From: Ruegeria sp. THAF33
Lineage (GTDB): Bacteria; Pseudomonadota; Alphaproteobacteria; Rhodobacterales; Rhodobacteraceae
Assembly: GCF_009363615.1 (NCBI RefSeq)
Contig: NZ_CP045384.1
Location: forward strand, 3,222,501 to 3,286,500
Direction: 5' to 3'
DNA length: 64,000 nucleotides
Part shown: in pieces, positions 1-9,217 of the stretch
Position numbering within the stretch: position 1 is the stretch's first letter
Layout: each line of letters begins with the position of its first letter
Translations under genes and position numbers: made by a program
Notes under the pieces: generated by a model
The model's database searches: none
What the model was told of the DNA's origin: nothing
Seen by the model: the letters and a program-made list of their open reading frames with translations, nothing else

Positions 1-376
1 CCTCAAGGGGTTTGATCAGAAAATCGTCTGCCCCGGCATCAAGTCCGCGCGCAACCTCCTGCTTTTCACTTTTGGAAGTCAGAAGGATGAAATAACAATA
101 TTGATCGGTATCCAGGGCGCGAAACGCATTGCAGAACTCAAGCCCGCTCATCCCCGGCATGACCCAATCGCTGAGAACAAGATCGGGCGGATCGTCCAGA
201 CAATGCGCCAGGGCGGCATCGCCCGTATCGGCCTCGACCACCTCAAAGCCCCATTTTCTGAGCGATGCGACCAGGATGCGCCGCTGCAGACGGCTGTCAT
301 CAACCACCAGCACCTTACGGATCGCGCCGAAATCCAGATCTGATCTGGTTTCCTTAAGACTCGCCCTTGGTACCAT
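1..376 (-). CDS. CheY-like response regulator receiver (3' part cut by window edge)
   Basis: Reading leftward from an ATG at 376, the frame stays open to the window edge and gives 125 residues of a receiver domain. The acidic pair DD (residues 26-27) follows the beta-strand KVLVV, the phosphoacceptor is Asp70 in LVLSDWVMPG, and the conserved Thr100 and Lys122 (IKPLE) are present. It should accept a phosphoryl group from a histidine kinase or Hpt protein. The output domain lies outside the window; a GGDEF domain is possible but not visible. The gene is divergent from an Hpt protein 163 bp away, which suggests a shared phosphorelay. Confidence is high for the receiver fold and low for the output. 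Confidence 0.9.
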   Translation of the reverse strand, partial: MVPRASLKETRSDLDFGAIRKVLVVDDSRLQRRILVASLRKWGFEVVEADTGDAALAHCLDDPPDLVLSDWVMPGMSGLEFCNAFRALDTDQYCYFILLTSKSEKQEVARGLDAGADDFLIKPLE

Positions 377-539
377 TTACCCTCTGACCTGATGCGTTCA
401 TTCACACAGGGCGATCCTAGTAGCGACGGTTTTAACATCCGGTGAAGACCGAAGGCCGCAATCCCGCTGGGCTGTTAACCCGGTTTTTACTGGTGTTGCC
501 TATTCCTGAAAACGCATGTTCAACGGCAGGTGACGCAGT

Positions 540-869
540 ATGATCCACTGGGGCAGAGTCCGACAATTGCGGGACGAGGTTGGCCCGGATGAGTTTGATG
601 AGGTGGTCGACATCTTTCTGGAAGAAGTGCAGGAGGTCATCGCCCGCCTGCATCAGGATACAAGCCGGTCCGAGCTGGAACAGAATCTGCATTTCCTGAA
701 GGGCAGCGCGCTCAGTCTTGGATTCGACCAGTTCTCGAAACTCTGTCAGGACGGCGAACGGCAGGCGGCCGCGGGTCAGGGCGAGGATGTCGATCTGCCC
801 GCTATTCTGGCCATATTTGACAGTTCGAAACAGAAGTTCGAGGCTGAGATGCGCCAGAATCTGGATTAA
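540..869 (+). CDS. Hpt (histidine phosphotransfer) domain protein
   Basis: This is a 109-residue single-domain protein. His51 in HFLKGSA matches the Hpt phosphorylation motif (HxxKG), and the rest is predicted mostly helical, as in Hpt four-helix bundles. Hpt proteins shuttle phosphoryl groups between receiver domains, so the divergent receiver protein ending at the window edge is a natural partner. The start is supported by AGGTGA about 8 nt upstream of the ATG. It ends tail-to-tail with ilvA, the two stop codons sharing the palindrome TTAA (866-869). Confidence 0.85.
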   Translation: MIHWGRVRQLRDEVGPDEFDEVVDIFLEEVQEVIARLHQDTSRSELEQNLHFLKGSALSLGFDQFSKLCQDGERQAAAGQGEDVDLPAILAIFDSSKQKFEAEMRQNLD

Positions 870-2092
870 ATCACGAACTGCGCCAGAGTTTCGTCTTCTG
901 TTATATCGGTGTAGGTGAACCCTGCCTCATCCAGATGCGCAAACAGACGCATGAAGTTTTCAGGCTTGCGAGTTTCAATCCCGATCAGGACCGAACCGAA
1001 ATTGCGCGCCGATTTCTTCATGTATTCAAAGCGGGCGATATCGTCCTCGGGGCCGAGAATACCCAGAAACTCTTTCAGCGCGCCAGGGCGCTGCGGCAGG
1101 CGCAGGATGAAATACTTCTTCACCCCGGAATAGCGTTGGGCGCGTTCTTTGACCTCGGGCAGGCGTTCGAAATCGAAATTGCCACCGGATGTTACGCAGA
1201 CCACGGTCTTGCCCCGCACAAAGCTTTGAATATCGCCCACCGCTTCGATCGCCAGCGCGCCGGCGGGCTCCAGAACGATGCCTTCGACATTCAGCATCTC
1301 GATCATGGTGGTGCAGATTCGGTCCTCGGACAGAACCAGCACATCCGACAGGTGGCGTGATTTCAACAACTCGAACGGTTTCTCGCCGATGCGGCCGACC
1401 GCAGCGCCATCGACGAAGGTATCCACATGATCCAGCGACACTGGATGCCCCGCAGCCAGTGCAGCGCGCAAACAGGCACCACCAGCCGGTTCGACAAACA
1501 GACAATGGCTGCGATCCCCAAACCATGTTGCCACGCCCGAGGACATGCCGCCGCCGCCAACCGGCAAAACGACGTGATCCGGCACACCGCCCATTTGCTC
1601 TTCGATCTCGACCGCCAATGAGGCCTGGCCTTCAATGACATCAGCGTCATCGAAGGGTGACAGGAAATACCCGCCCTGCTGCGCGCACCATGCTTGCGCG
1701 GCGGCCAGAGTATCATCGAAATAGTCGCCAGTCAGGTGGATCTCGATATTGTCACCACCGAAAATGCGGGTCTTTTGGATTTTCTGCTGCGGCGTCGTCA
1801 CCGGCATGAAGATCACGCCGCGCACGTCCAAATGCTTGCACATGAACGCCACGCCCTGCGCGTGGTTGCCAGCACTGGCACAGACAAATAGGTCCTGCCC
1901 CTGCTGCTTTCGCATGGCATTGAACGCACCACGGATCTTGTAAGACCGCACTGGGCTGAGGTCTTCGCGCTTAAGCCAGATATCGGCCCCATAACGGTCA
2001 GACAAATGGGCATTCCGTTGCAACGGTGTTGCCGGAAACACGGTGCGCATCGCCTGTTCGGCAGCGCGGGCGCAGGTCATGAAATCAGTCAT
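866..2092 (-). CDS. ilvA: Threonine dehydratase (threonine ammonia-lyase)
   Basis: The 408-residue, PLP-dependent enzyme deaminates L-threonine to 2-oxobutanoate, the first step toward isoleucine. The Schiff-base lysine is Lys52 in SYKIRGA, followed by an asparagine loop (SAGNHAQG) and the phosphate-binding glycine loop VGGGGMSSG. The C-terminal ~85 residues (from about YFILRLPQRPGALKEF) form one short ACT-like regulatory domain. The total length fits the short biosynthetic form (about 410 residues) rather than the longer E. coli IlvA with two ACT-like repeats. AGGGA lies about 8 nt upstream of the ATG. Feedback control by isoleucine is likely from the family but not shown here. Confidence 0.93.
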   Translation of the reverse strand: MTDFMTCARAAEQAMRTVFPATPLQRNAHLSDRYGADIWLKREDLSPVRSYKIRGAFNAMRKQQGQDLFVCASAGNHAQGVAFMCKHLDVRGVIFMPVTTPQQKIQKTRIFGGDNIEIHLTGDYFDDTLAAAQAWCAQQGGYFLSPFDDADVIEGQASLAVEIEEQMGGVPDHVVLPVGGGGMSSGVATWFGDRSHCLFVEPAGGACLRAALAAGHPVSLDHVDTFVDGAAVGRIGEKPFELLKSRHLSDVLVLSEDRICTTMIEMLNVEGIVLEPAGALAIEAVGDIQSFVRGKTVVCVTSGGNFDFERLPEVKERAQRYSGVKKYFILRLPQRPGALKEFLGILGPEDDIARFEYMKKSARNFGSVLIGIETRKPENFMRLFAHLDEAGFTYTDITEDETLAQFVI

Positions 2093-2150
2093 GTCGATTT
2101 CCCTGCCTCATCATCGCGATAAGGGCAAGGAATACATATGTGTACGCCGC

Positions 2151-2918
2151 TCAGGACAGTTCGCGTTTTTCGATGAAGATTCCGTACATCGTGGTCAGGA
2201 TACTGACATTGATCATCGGCAGAATGAGCGTACCGAAGAACACGGTCAGCAATACGCCCAGCACCGGTATTATTGCCAGAAGGGTGAAAGCCAGCTGCAC
2301 CAGAATCTGGAACAGGAGGGCGACGAGTAGCAGCAACAAGATTGCACCGCTGACCCCGGATGTGTTGTTCCATGCCTCACCGATCGATATGGGATTTCCT
2401 ATCGCCGCCGCGGGCAGAATAATTGACAGGCGATAGAAGCACACGACCAGAAAAACGGTGTAAACAATCACCAGAATGGTCGAAAGCACCGCAAGGCTTT
2501 CGCCTAGTGCTGCAGCGACCAGACCCATGGGGATATACGCGATCACCATCAAAATCCCCAACATCAGAAAACGACCGAAATAGGCAAGAATCCTGTCGAA
2601 GCGGAATGTCGGGAGTATTCCCGTGGGATACTCTTCCATCAGGATGAAGCGGTGCCATGACACCGCAATCCAGAACATCGTGACGGACATTACCGCCAGC
2701 AAAACGACCACAAAAACAAAGGCTGAACCTGCAGTTGCACCTGACGGCAACGCGCCTGCATTGTCTTCAAGCGCCTCAAGCGGAATACCAAGCGCCAAGA
2801 ACACGCCCACGATGATGATCGTCGCAATAAGAGCAGGGCCAACCGTAATCTGCAGCACCTGCTTGATGTTTCCAAATACCATCCGCACAGAATGCAAGAA
2901 AATCTGCCATCCCAACAT
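2151..2918 (-). CDS. Polytopic membrane protein of unknown function
   Basis: I do not recognise a named family. The 255-residue product has about six hydrophobic segments, including VGPALIATIIIVGVFLALGI, FVFVVVLLAVMSVTMFWIAV, GILMVIAYIPMGLVAAAL and, near the C-terminus, LTVFFGTLILPMINVSILTT. I chose the ATG at 2918 (MLGWQIF...) over an upstream start at 2990 because a GGGGCGG purine-rich stretch precedes it and the first membrane-associated segment begins there. It lies between ilvA and argG, is divergent from argG, and has no obvious operon partner. It could be a general inner-membrane protein of the kind often annotated as hypothetical in Rhodobacteraceae. Confidence 0.7.
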   Translation of the reverse strand: MLGWQIFLHSVRMVFGNIKQVLQITVGPALIATIIIVGVFLALGIPLEALEDNAGALPSGATAGSAFVFVVVLLAVMSVTMFWIAVSWHRFILMEEYPTGILPTFRFDRILAYFGRFLMLGILMVIAYIPMGLVAAALGESLAVLSTILVIVYTVFLVVCFYRLSIILPAAAIGNPISIGEAWNNTSGVSGAILLLLLVALLFQILVQLAFTLLAIIPVLGVLLTVFFGTLILPMINVSILTTMYGIFIEKRELS

Positions 2919-3059
2919 TTGAAACCGCCCCTTCAACCAATGCTTGTTATTCTCTGCACCCGTTTCACCCCAATTCAGGTACTGCGTCAATCCTCACAAC
3001 TTGCCCCCGCGCGTAAAACCCGCTAGGGGCCAATCGTTCTACGCATAAAGGGAAGTCAG

Positions 3060-4286
3060 ATGTCCGCGCCCAAGAAAGTTGTTCTGGCCTATTCCGGTGG
3101 CCTTGATACCTCGATCATCCTAAAATGGCTGCAGACCGAATATGGTTGTGAAGTTGTAACCTTCACCGCCGATTTGGGTCAGGGTGAAGAGCTGGAGCCC
3201 GCCCGCAAAAAGGCCGAGCTGCTGGGGATCAAGCCCGAGAACATCTATATCGAGGATATCCGCGAGGAATTCGTGCGCGATTTCGTCTTCCCGATGTTCC
3301 GCGCCAACGCGCAGTACGAAGGTCTGTACCTGCTGGGCACGTCCATCGCTCGCCCCCTGATTTCGAAACGTCTGGTCGAAATCGCCGAGGCAACCGGCGC
3401 TGACGCCGTGGCGCATGGTGCGACCGGCAAGGGCAACGATCAGGTGCGGTTCGAGCTGGCGGCCTATGCGCTGAACCCCGACATCAAAGTGATTGCACCC
3501 TGGCGCGAGTGGGATCTGACAAGCCGCACCAAGCTGCTGGAATTCGCCGAACAGAACCAGATTCCGATCGCCAAGGACAAACGCGGCGAAGCCCCCTTCT
3601 CGGTCGATGCCAACCTGCTGCACACCTCGTCCGAGGGCAAGGTTCTGGAAGACCCCGCCGATATGGCGCCCGACTATGTCTATCAGCGCACCGTCCACCC
3701 CGAGGACGCGCCCGATCAGCCCGAATTCATCGAGATCGGCTTTGAAAAAGGCGACGCGGTCAGCATCAATGGCGAGGCGATGAGCCCCGCGACCATCCTG
3801 ACCAAGCTGAACGAATATGGCGGCAAGCACGGCATCGGCCGTCTGGACCTTGTTGAAGGTCGCTTTGTCGGTATGAAGTCGCGCGGTATCTACGAAACTC
3901 CCGGCGGCACCATCCTGCTTGAGGCGCATCGCGGCATCGAATCCATCACCATGGACCGCGGCGCGATGCATCTGAAGGACCAGTTGATGCCGCAATATGC
4001 GGAACTGATCTACAACGGCTTCTGGTACTCGCCTGAACGTGAAATGCTGCAAGCTGCCATCGACAAGAGCCAGGAACACGTCACCGGCACCGTCCGCGTG
4101 AAGCTGTACAAGGGTCTGGCCTCGACCGTGGGCCGCTGGTCGGATCACTCGCTGTATTCCGAGGCGCATGTGACCTTCGAAGAAGACGCGGGTGCCTATG
4201 ATCAGAAAGACGCCGCGGGCTTCATCCAACTGAACGCGTTGCGGCTGAAACTGCTGGCCGCGCGCGACAAGCGGTTGTCCAAGTGA
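3060..4286 (+). CDS. argG: Argininosuccinate synthase
   Basis: The enzyme condenses citrulline and aspartate with ATP to argininosuccinate in arginine biosynthesis. The N-type ATP pyrophosphatase loop AYSGGLDTS is at residues 10-18, and the second signature [13 protein letters not shown] is at residues 120-132. The length of 408 is normal for the family. AAGGGAAG lies just upstream of the ATG. The stop overlaps the GTG start of the downstream DUF1810 gene (GTGA), so the two are probably co-translated. Confidence 0.97.
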   Translation: MSAPKKVVLAYSGGLDTSIILKWLQTEYGCEVVTFTADLGQGEELEPARKKAELLGIKPENIYIEDIREEFVRDFVFPMFRANAQYEGLYLLGTSIARPLISKRLVEIAEATGADAVAHGATGKGNDQVRFELAAYALNPDIKVIAPWREWDLTSRTKLLEFAEQNQIPIAKDKRGEAPFSVDANLLHTSSEGKVLEDPADMAPDYVYQRTVHPEDAPDQPEFIEIGFEKGDAVSINGEAMSPATILTKLNEYGGKHGIGRLDLVEGRFVGMKSRGIYETPGGTILLEAHRGIESITMDRGAMHLKDQLMPQYAELIYNGFWYSPEREMLQAAIDKSQEHVTGTVRVKLYKGLASTVGRWSDHSLYSEAHVTFEEDAGAYDQKDAAGFIQLNALRLKLLAARDKRLSK

Positions 4287-4723
4287 CCGAAGATGACGGT
4301 CTGAACGACGAACTGGAAATGTTCATCGAAGCGCAGGACACGGTCTGGGCCGATGTCCTGCGCGAACTGGAACAGGGGCAGAAGACCAGCCACTGGATGT
4401 GGTTCGTGTTTCCGCAACTGGCCGAGCTGGGCCAGTCCCATATGGCGCAGCTTTACGGCATCGAAGATCTGGATGAAGCCACGCGCTATCTGAACCACCC
4501 GGTACTGCGCCACCGTCTGACGCAAGCGGCCTCGTTGATGTTGCTGCATCAGGGGCGCGACGTCAGCGACATTCTGGGTGGGGTTGACGCGAAAAAGCTT
4601 CGCTCTTCAATGACATTGTTTTCCTCGGTGGCAGATGCTCCGGCCGAGTTTCAGGCAATTCTTGACGCTTTCTACGATGGCGAGCCTTGCGCGCGAACCG
4701 TTCAGAGCCTTGGCGCATCGTGA
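4283..4723 (+). CDS. DUF1810 family protein
   Basis: The 146-residue soluble protein carries the family signature [13 protein letters not shown] near residues 34-46, followed by [17 protein letters not shown] sequence and a helical C-terminus. DUF1810 proteins are small cytoplasmic proteins with no established biochemical role that I can assert. The GTG start overlaps the argG stop by 4 bp, implying translational coupling. Whether it has anything to do with arginine metabolism is unknown. Confidence 0.85.
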   Translation: MTEDDGLNDELEMFIEAQDTVWADVLRELEQGQKTSHWMWFVFPQLAELGQSHMAQLYGIEDLDEATRYLNHPVLRHRLTQAASLMLLHQGRDVSDILGGVDAKKLRSSMTLFSSVADAPAEFQAILDAFYDGEPCARTVQSLGAS

Positions 4724-4802
4724 TCGGAAGTTCCAGTCGGGTCAGCCTTGCCTGTTCGATACCTGACGTTTTACGCATTCGGAAACTGCGAAAGGAACCC
4801 GG

Positions 4803-5084
4803 ATGCTTCAGCATATCGCCGACGAAATTCAAAAAGGCCTGAACGGCAAAACCTTTGACGGCTCGTTGAAATTCGATTGTGGCGAGGACGGCGTTATTGT
4901 TCTGGCCGACAGTCAGGCATCGACACAGGACCAGGAAACGGATTGCACGATCCGCATCTCGCAGGACAACCTGACCAAGCTTCTGACCGGAAAACTGAAC
5001 CCCATGACAGGTGTCGCTTTGGGCAAGCTCAAAATCTCGGGCAATATGGGCGTTGCGATGAAACTGGGGCAGCTTCTGGGTTAA
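4803..5084 (+). CDS. SCP2 sterol-binding domain protein
   Basis: This 93-residue protein consists of one SCP-2-like lipid-binding domain. It has the typical end MTGVALGKLKISGNMGVAMKLGQLL, where the GKLKxxGDM-like loop precedes the terminal hydrophobic helix. Such proteins bind lipids or acyl-CoA in a hydrophobic tunnel; the ligand here is unknown. AAAGGAACCCGG precedes the ATG. It stands alone between the DUF1810 gene and msrA. Confidence 0.85.
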   Translation: MLQHIADEIQKGLNGKTFDGSLKFDCGEDGVIVLADSQASTQDQETDCTIRISQDNLTKLLTGKLNPMTGVALGKLKISGNMGVAMKLGQLLG

Positions 5085-5274
5085 GCCGAAGGCAGGTTCA
5101 CCGCGGAATTCCGCCTCGCCGGGGCGCCCTATCCAACCGCCAAGACGGCCTGCGCAAGCTGTTTCTCCGAAATCCGCCGCCGATAAACTTGCCTCACCAG
5201 CCCGTGACATCAGATGTCAGGCAATTGAATGTCATTCGGGTTCGGGTCACCTTGGTGCCGAAAGGAGACCCGAC

Positions 5275-5946
5275 ATGTCACGAACCGCTTATCTGGAAGC
5301 CTTTAAAACGGCCATCCTTTTCACCCTGATCACGTTGGCTGCGATGTTACGCGCTCTGCCCGCCCCCGCGGCAGGGACCGAAACACTGACAGTTGCGGGT
5401 GGCTGTTTTTGGTGTGTCGAGTCCGATTTTGAATCGGTGCCGGGCGTTATTGGGGCCGTGTCGGGCTATACCGGCGGCAAATCGGCCAACCCCACCTATG
5501 ATCAGGTCTCCAAAGGTGGAACCGGCCATTATGAAGCGGTTCAGATCACTTTCGATCCGGCCTGGGTGTCACGTGAAACGCTTCTGAACATGTTCTTCCG
5601 CTCGGTTGACCCCACGGATGCCGGTGGTCAGTTCTGCGACCGGGGCGACAGCTATCGAACCGCAATTTTCGTCTCTAACGCGGGCGAAAAGGCGTTGGCG
5701 GAACAGGCAAAGAAAGACGCAGAACGGGCATTGGGCCAAAAGGTGGTCACCCCGATCCTGAACGCGGGCACGTTTTACCCTGCCGAGGCCTATCATCAGG
5801 ATTACTACAAAGGGAACAAGCTGATCTTTACCCGCTTTGGGCCCAAACGTCAGCAAAACGCCTATAAAGCATATCGCAAAGCCTGTGGCCGTGACGCGCG
5901 TGTCAAACAGCTTTGGGGTTCAGATGCGCCTTTTGCCGGTTCTTAA
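5275..5946 (+). CDS. msrA: Peptide-methionine (S)-S-oxide reductase, exported form
   Basis: MsrA reduces the S-epimer of methionine sulfoxide. The catalytic motif GCFWCVES places the nucleophile at Cys44, and HQDYY near residue 180 is the conserved downstream motif. Unlike cytoplasmic MsrA, this one starts with a likely signal peptide: a basic N-terminus, a hydrophobic stretch AILFTLITLAAML and an AxA-type end (PAPAAG) around residue 33. It should therefore repair periplasmic proteins. GAAAGGAGACCC precedes the ATG. No msrB is adjacent. It ends tail-to-tail with the ribokinase-like gene, sharing a TTAA stop palindrome. Confidence 0.93.
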   Translation: MSRTAYLEAFKTAILFTLITLAAMLRALPAPAAGTETLTVAGGCFWCVESDFESVPGVIGAVSGYTGGKSANPTYDQVSKGGTGHYEAVQITFDPAWVSRETLLNMFFRSVDPTDAGGQFCDRGDSYRTAIFVSNAGEKALAEQAKKDAERALGQKVVTPILNAGTFYPAEAYHQDYYKGNKLIFTRFGPKRQQNAYKAYRKACGRDARVKQLWGSDAPFAGS

Positions 5947-6815
5947 TCGAAGGTCGCGTCGCGCACTTCTCTCAGATCGGGAATGACATCCGCAGTCCCG
6001 TGCCGCGTGACCATCAAGGCAGCGGCGCGGTTCGCTTGCAGAATGGCCTGTTCCATCGGCATTCCCCGATCCATTCCAGCCAGCACGTAACCGGTAAAAG
6101 TATCACCTGCCCCGGTGGTATCCACGGCCTGCACCTTGTGAGCCGAAAATTCTACCGGGTCATTGCCCTGCTGCAAATACCGTGCCCCTTTTGAGCCCAG
6201 CGTGACAATGACATGCCGCACGGGCAGATCAGCCGCACCCATCCCGGTTTCCTGCCGCAATTGTTCGGCCTCGATCTCGTTCAGAATCAGGAAATCCAGA
6301 TAGGGCAGAACCGCCTGAACCGCCTGTGCCTGAAACGGCGCGGCGGCATAACACACGGTCAATCCAAGTTTGCGCCCGAATTGCGCGGCTTCGACCTGTG
6401 CGTTGGTTTCATTCTGCAAGATCAGCAGATCACCGGTGCTTGCCGATGACAGAGCCCGCCCCAGATGGCTGACATCCAAGGCATGGTTGGCCCCCGGATA
6501 GAGGATGATCAGGTTCTCACCCTCGGCGTCCACCGCAATGATCGCGTGCCCCGTCGGAAGATCCACCTCAGAGATATAGCGTGTGTCCACGCCATATTCC
6601 GTCAGTCGATCCTTCGCCCAGCGCCCATCATGCCCAACGGCGCCAATATGGCTGACGCGTGATCCGGCCCGCGCAGCCGCCACCGACATATTGGCACCTT
6701 TCCCGCCAAGGAACCGGTCCAGCCCGTGGGCGGCCAGAGTTTCCCCTGGCGCAGGCAGATGCGGCAGGTCATAAACCATATCCGCGTTGATCGAGCCAAG
6801 GTTCCAGATTGTCAT
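5943..6815 (-). CDS. rbsK: PfkB-family sugar kinase, ribokinase-like
   Basis: The 290-residue protein has the PfkB N-terminal signature GGKGANMSVAAARAG and the C-terminal signature DTTGAGDTFTGYVLAG, which holds the catalytic aspartate and anion hole. Ribokinases phosphorylate D-ribose at O5. Substrate cannot be proved from motifs, and no ribose transporter is adjacent, so another sugar or nucleoside is possible. It starts 3 bp after the maeB stop and is probably expressed from the maeB transcript. Confidence 0.85.
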   Translation of the reverse strand: MTIWNLGSINADMVYDLPHLPAPGETLAAHGLDRFLGGKGANMSVAAARAGSRVSHIGAVGHDGRWAKDRLTEYGVDTRYISEVDLPTGHAIIAVDAEGENLIILYPGANHALDVSHLGRALSSASTGDLLILQNETNAQVEAAQFGRKLGLTVCYAAAPFQAQAVQAVLPYLDFLILNEIEAEQLRQETGMGAADLPVRHVIVTLGSKGARYLQQGNDPVEFSAHKVQAVDTTGAGDTFTGYVLAGMDRGMPMEQAILQANRAAALMVTRHGTADVIPDLREVRDATFD

Positions 6816-6818
6816 GGT

Positions 6819-9074
6819 TTATCCGATGTCGCACGAGGCCAGAATGGCCATGTTCAGAATATCGCTCGCGGTTGAGACGGTCGAGCAAATCTGAATCGGC
6901 TTGTCGACGCCCGACAGGATCGGCCCGATCACGGTGGCACCGCCCATTTCCTGCATCAGCTTGGTCGAAATCGACGCTGAGTGTCGTGCGGGGACGATCA
7001 GGATGTTCGCAGGCCCAGTCAGGCGTGAAAACGGATAAGCCGCTTGCTGATCCACGTTCAGGGCAACATCCACTGTCATTTCGCCCTCATACTCAAAATC
7101 GACACCGCGCTGGTCCAGAACCGCCGGCGCTCGGTGCATCTTCTCGGCACGTTCCGAAACCGGGTATCCAAATGTCGAGAAGCTGACAAAAGCAACCCGG
7201 GGCTCCAGACCCATATGTCGGGCCACTGCAGCGGAACGTTCGGCAATGTTGGCCAAATCGTTTTCATCCGGCCATTCATGCACCAGTGTATCGCCGATCA
7301 GAACGATCCGGCCTTTATGCAGAAGTGCCGTCACACCGGCAGCACCATGGGCGGCATCGGCGTCGAATACATGATTGATACGATCAATTACGTGTGCCGA
7401 TTTTCGTGTTGCACCTGTGACCAACCCGTCTCCGTGGCCATGGGCCAGCATCAGGGATGAGAACACATGGCGGTCCCGAGCGGCCAGTCGGTGAATATCC
7501 TTGCGGTCAAAGCCTTTACGCTGCAAACGCTCATAGAGGAAATTCGAATAGGTCTCGAGATGCGCGGTGTTGGCAGCGTTCACAACCTCGATTTCCCGCA
7601 CAGCATCACCAAGACCGGTGGCTTCCAGTTTGTCTTTAACATCATCTGCCCGACCGACCACGAGCGCCTTACCAAAGCCTGAACGTTGGTACATGACGGC
7701 GGCACGCAGCACGCGGGGATCATCGCCCTCGGCAAAAATCATGCGGCTTTGCGCCTGTCGCGCCCGGGCATTCAGCCCGCGCAGGATGCTTGCGGTCGGG
7801 TCCATCCGGGACTTCAGGCTCAGCTCATATGCGTCCATGTCGATAATCGGACGGCGGGCCGCGCCGGTATCCATTCCTGCCTTGGCAACAGCGGGCGGGA
7901 TACGGTGGATCAGGCGCGGATCAAACGGCGTGGGAATGATGTAGTCGCGCCCGAAGGTCAGCGATTTGCCATAAGCCATCGCGACCTCATCTGGTACATC
8001 TTCGCGCGCCAGATTGGCGAGTGCATGGGCACAGGCGATCTTCATCTCGTCATTGATGGCGCGGGCGTGAATGTCCAGCGCGCCGCGGAACAAATAGGGA
8101 AAGCCCAGAACGTTGTTGACCTGGTTCGGATAATCGCTGCGTCCGGTCGCCACGATGGCGTCCACACGGACCTCGTGCGCCTCTTCCGGGGTGATTTCCG
8201 GATCGGGGTTGGCCATGGCGAAGATCACCGGATTGTCGGCCATGCTTGCGACCATCTCCTGCGTGACCGCGCCCTTGACCGACACGCCCAGAAACACGTC
8301 CGCGCCCTTCATGGCCTCTTCCAGAGTCCGCAGATCCGTGGTGATCGCATGTGCCGATTTCCACTGGTTCATGCCCTCGGTACGGCCCTGATAGATCACA
8401 CCCTTTGTGTCGCAGACGATGCAGTTTTCGTGCCGCGCGCCCATCGCCTTGAGCAATTCGATACAGGCGATCCCCGCCGCCCCGGCCCCGTTCAGAACGA
8501 TCTTCACATCCTCGATCTTCTTGCCCGAGATATGCAGCGCATTGATCAAACCGGCCGCACAGATCACGGCCGTGCCGTGCTGGTCGTCGTGAAAGACGGG
8601 GATGTCCATCTCTTCTTTCAGGCGCTGTTCGATGATGAAACATTCAGGCGCCTTGATGTCTTCCAGGTTGATGCCGCCGAAGGTCGGCCCCATCAGTCGC
8701 ACCGCCCGGCAGAATTCATCCGGGTCTTCGGTGTCCAGCTCGATATCGATCGAGTTCACGTCGGCGAACCGCTTGAACAGAACGGATTTCCCCTCCATCA
8801 CCGGTTTCGAGCCCAGCGCGCCAAGGTTGCCAAGACCCAGAACCGCCGTCCCGTTCGAGATCACAGCGACCAGATTGCCCTTGTTGGTATAGTCATACGC
8901 GGTTTCCGGCGCCTCGGCGATGGCTTCACATGGGACGGCCACACCCGGGCTGTAGGCCAATGACAGATCCCGCTGCGTGGTCATCGGGACGGTGGCCTGC
9001 ACCTCCCACTTGCCGGGGGTCGGGTCGAGGTGAAAGGCCAGCGCCTCTTCTTTGGTGATCTTCGCTTTGGGCAT
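6819..9074 (-). CDS. maeB: NADP-dependent malic enzyme with C-terminal phosphotransacetylase-like domain
   Basis: The 751-residue enzyme oxidatively decarboxylates malate to pyruvate. Residues 1 to about 410 are the malic enzyme part, with SLAYSPGVAVPC, the divalent-metal motif FHDDQHGTAV and the dinucleotide fold GAGAAGIACIELL. The remainder, from about residue 430, is a phosphate acetyltransferase-like domain, as in the large MaeB subtype, where it has a regulatory rather than catalytic role. The ATG at 9074 (MPKAKITKEEALAFH) matches the usual family start; a longer in-frame extension to 9215 lacks similarity to expected termini. It is divergent from mutS (143-bp gap). Confidence 0.95.
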   Translation of the reverse strand: MPKAKITKEEALAFHLDPTPGKWEVQATVPMTTQRDLSLAYSPGVAVPCEAIAEAPETAYDYTNKGNLVAVISNGTAVLGLGNLGALGSKPVMEGKSVLFKRFADVNSIDIELDTEDPDEFCRAVRLMGPTFGGINLEDIKAPECFIIEQRLKEEMDIPVFHDDQHGTAVICAAGLINALHISGKKIEDVKIVLNGAGAAGIACIELLKAMGARHENCIVCDTKGVIYQGRTEGMNQWKSAHAITTDLRTLEEAMKGADVFLGVSVKGAVTQEMVASMADNPVIFAMANPDPEITPEEAHEVRVDAIVATGRSDYPNQVNNVLGFPYLFRGALDIHARAINDEMKIACAHALANLAREDVPDEVAMAYGKSLTFGRDYIIPTPFDPRLIHRIPPAVAKAGMDTGAARRPIIDMDAYELSLKSRMDPTASILRGLNARARQAQSRMIFAEGDDPRVLRAAVMYQRSGFGKALVVGRADDVKDKLEATGLGDAVREIEVVNAANTAHLETYSNFLYERLQRKGFDRKDIHRLAARDRHVFSSLMLAHGHGDGLVTGATRKSAHVIDRINHVFDADAAHGAAGVTALLHKGRIVLIGDTLVHEWPDENDLANIAERSAAVARHMGLEPRVAFVSFSTFGYPVSERAEKMHRAPAVLDQRGVDFEYEGEMTVDVALNVDQQAAYPFSRLTGPANILIVPARHSASISTKLMQEMGGATVIGPILSGVDKPIQICSTVSTASDILNMAILASCDIG

Positions 9075-9217
9075 CGGATATGTCGTTTCTTTACATCTGT
9101 TGGGCTTTTGCCTCATAGCGCAGGCAAAGGCGCGTCTCAACGACAATACGTTTTCACCTTTCGTCGCAGGGGCCGGGTTTGTAAGGTCGCGCCGGAATAC
9201 GCCAGAGGGGAGCAACC

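Noticed and set aside
3120..4229. Open frame (about 370 codons) antisense to argG
   Set aside because: ArgG signatures are intact on the plus strand, and the antisense product has no family resemblance.
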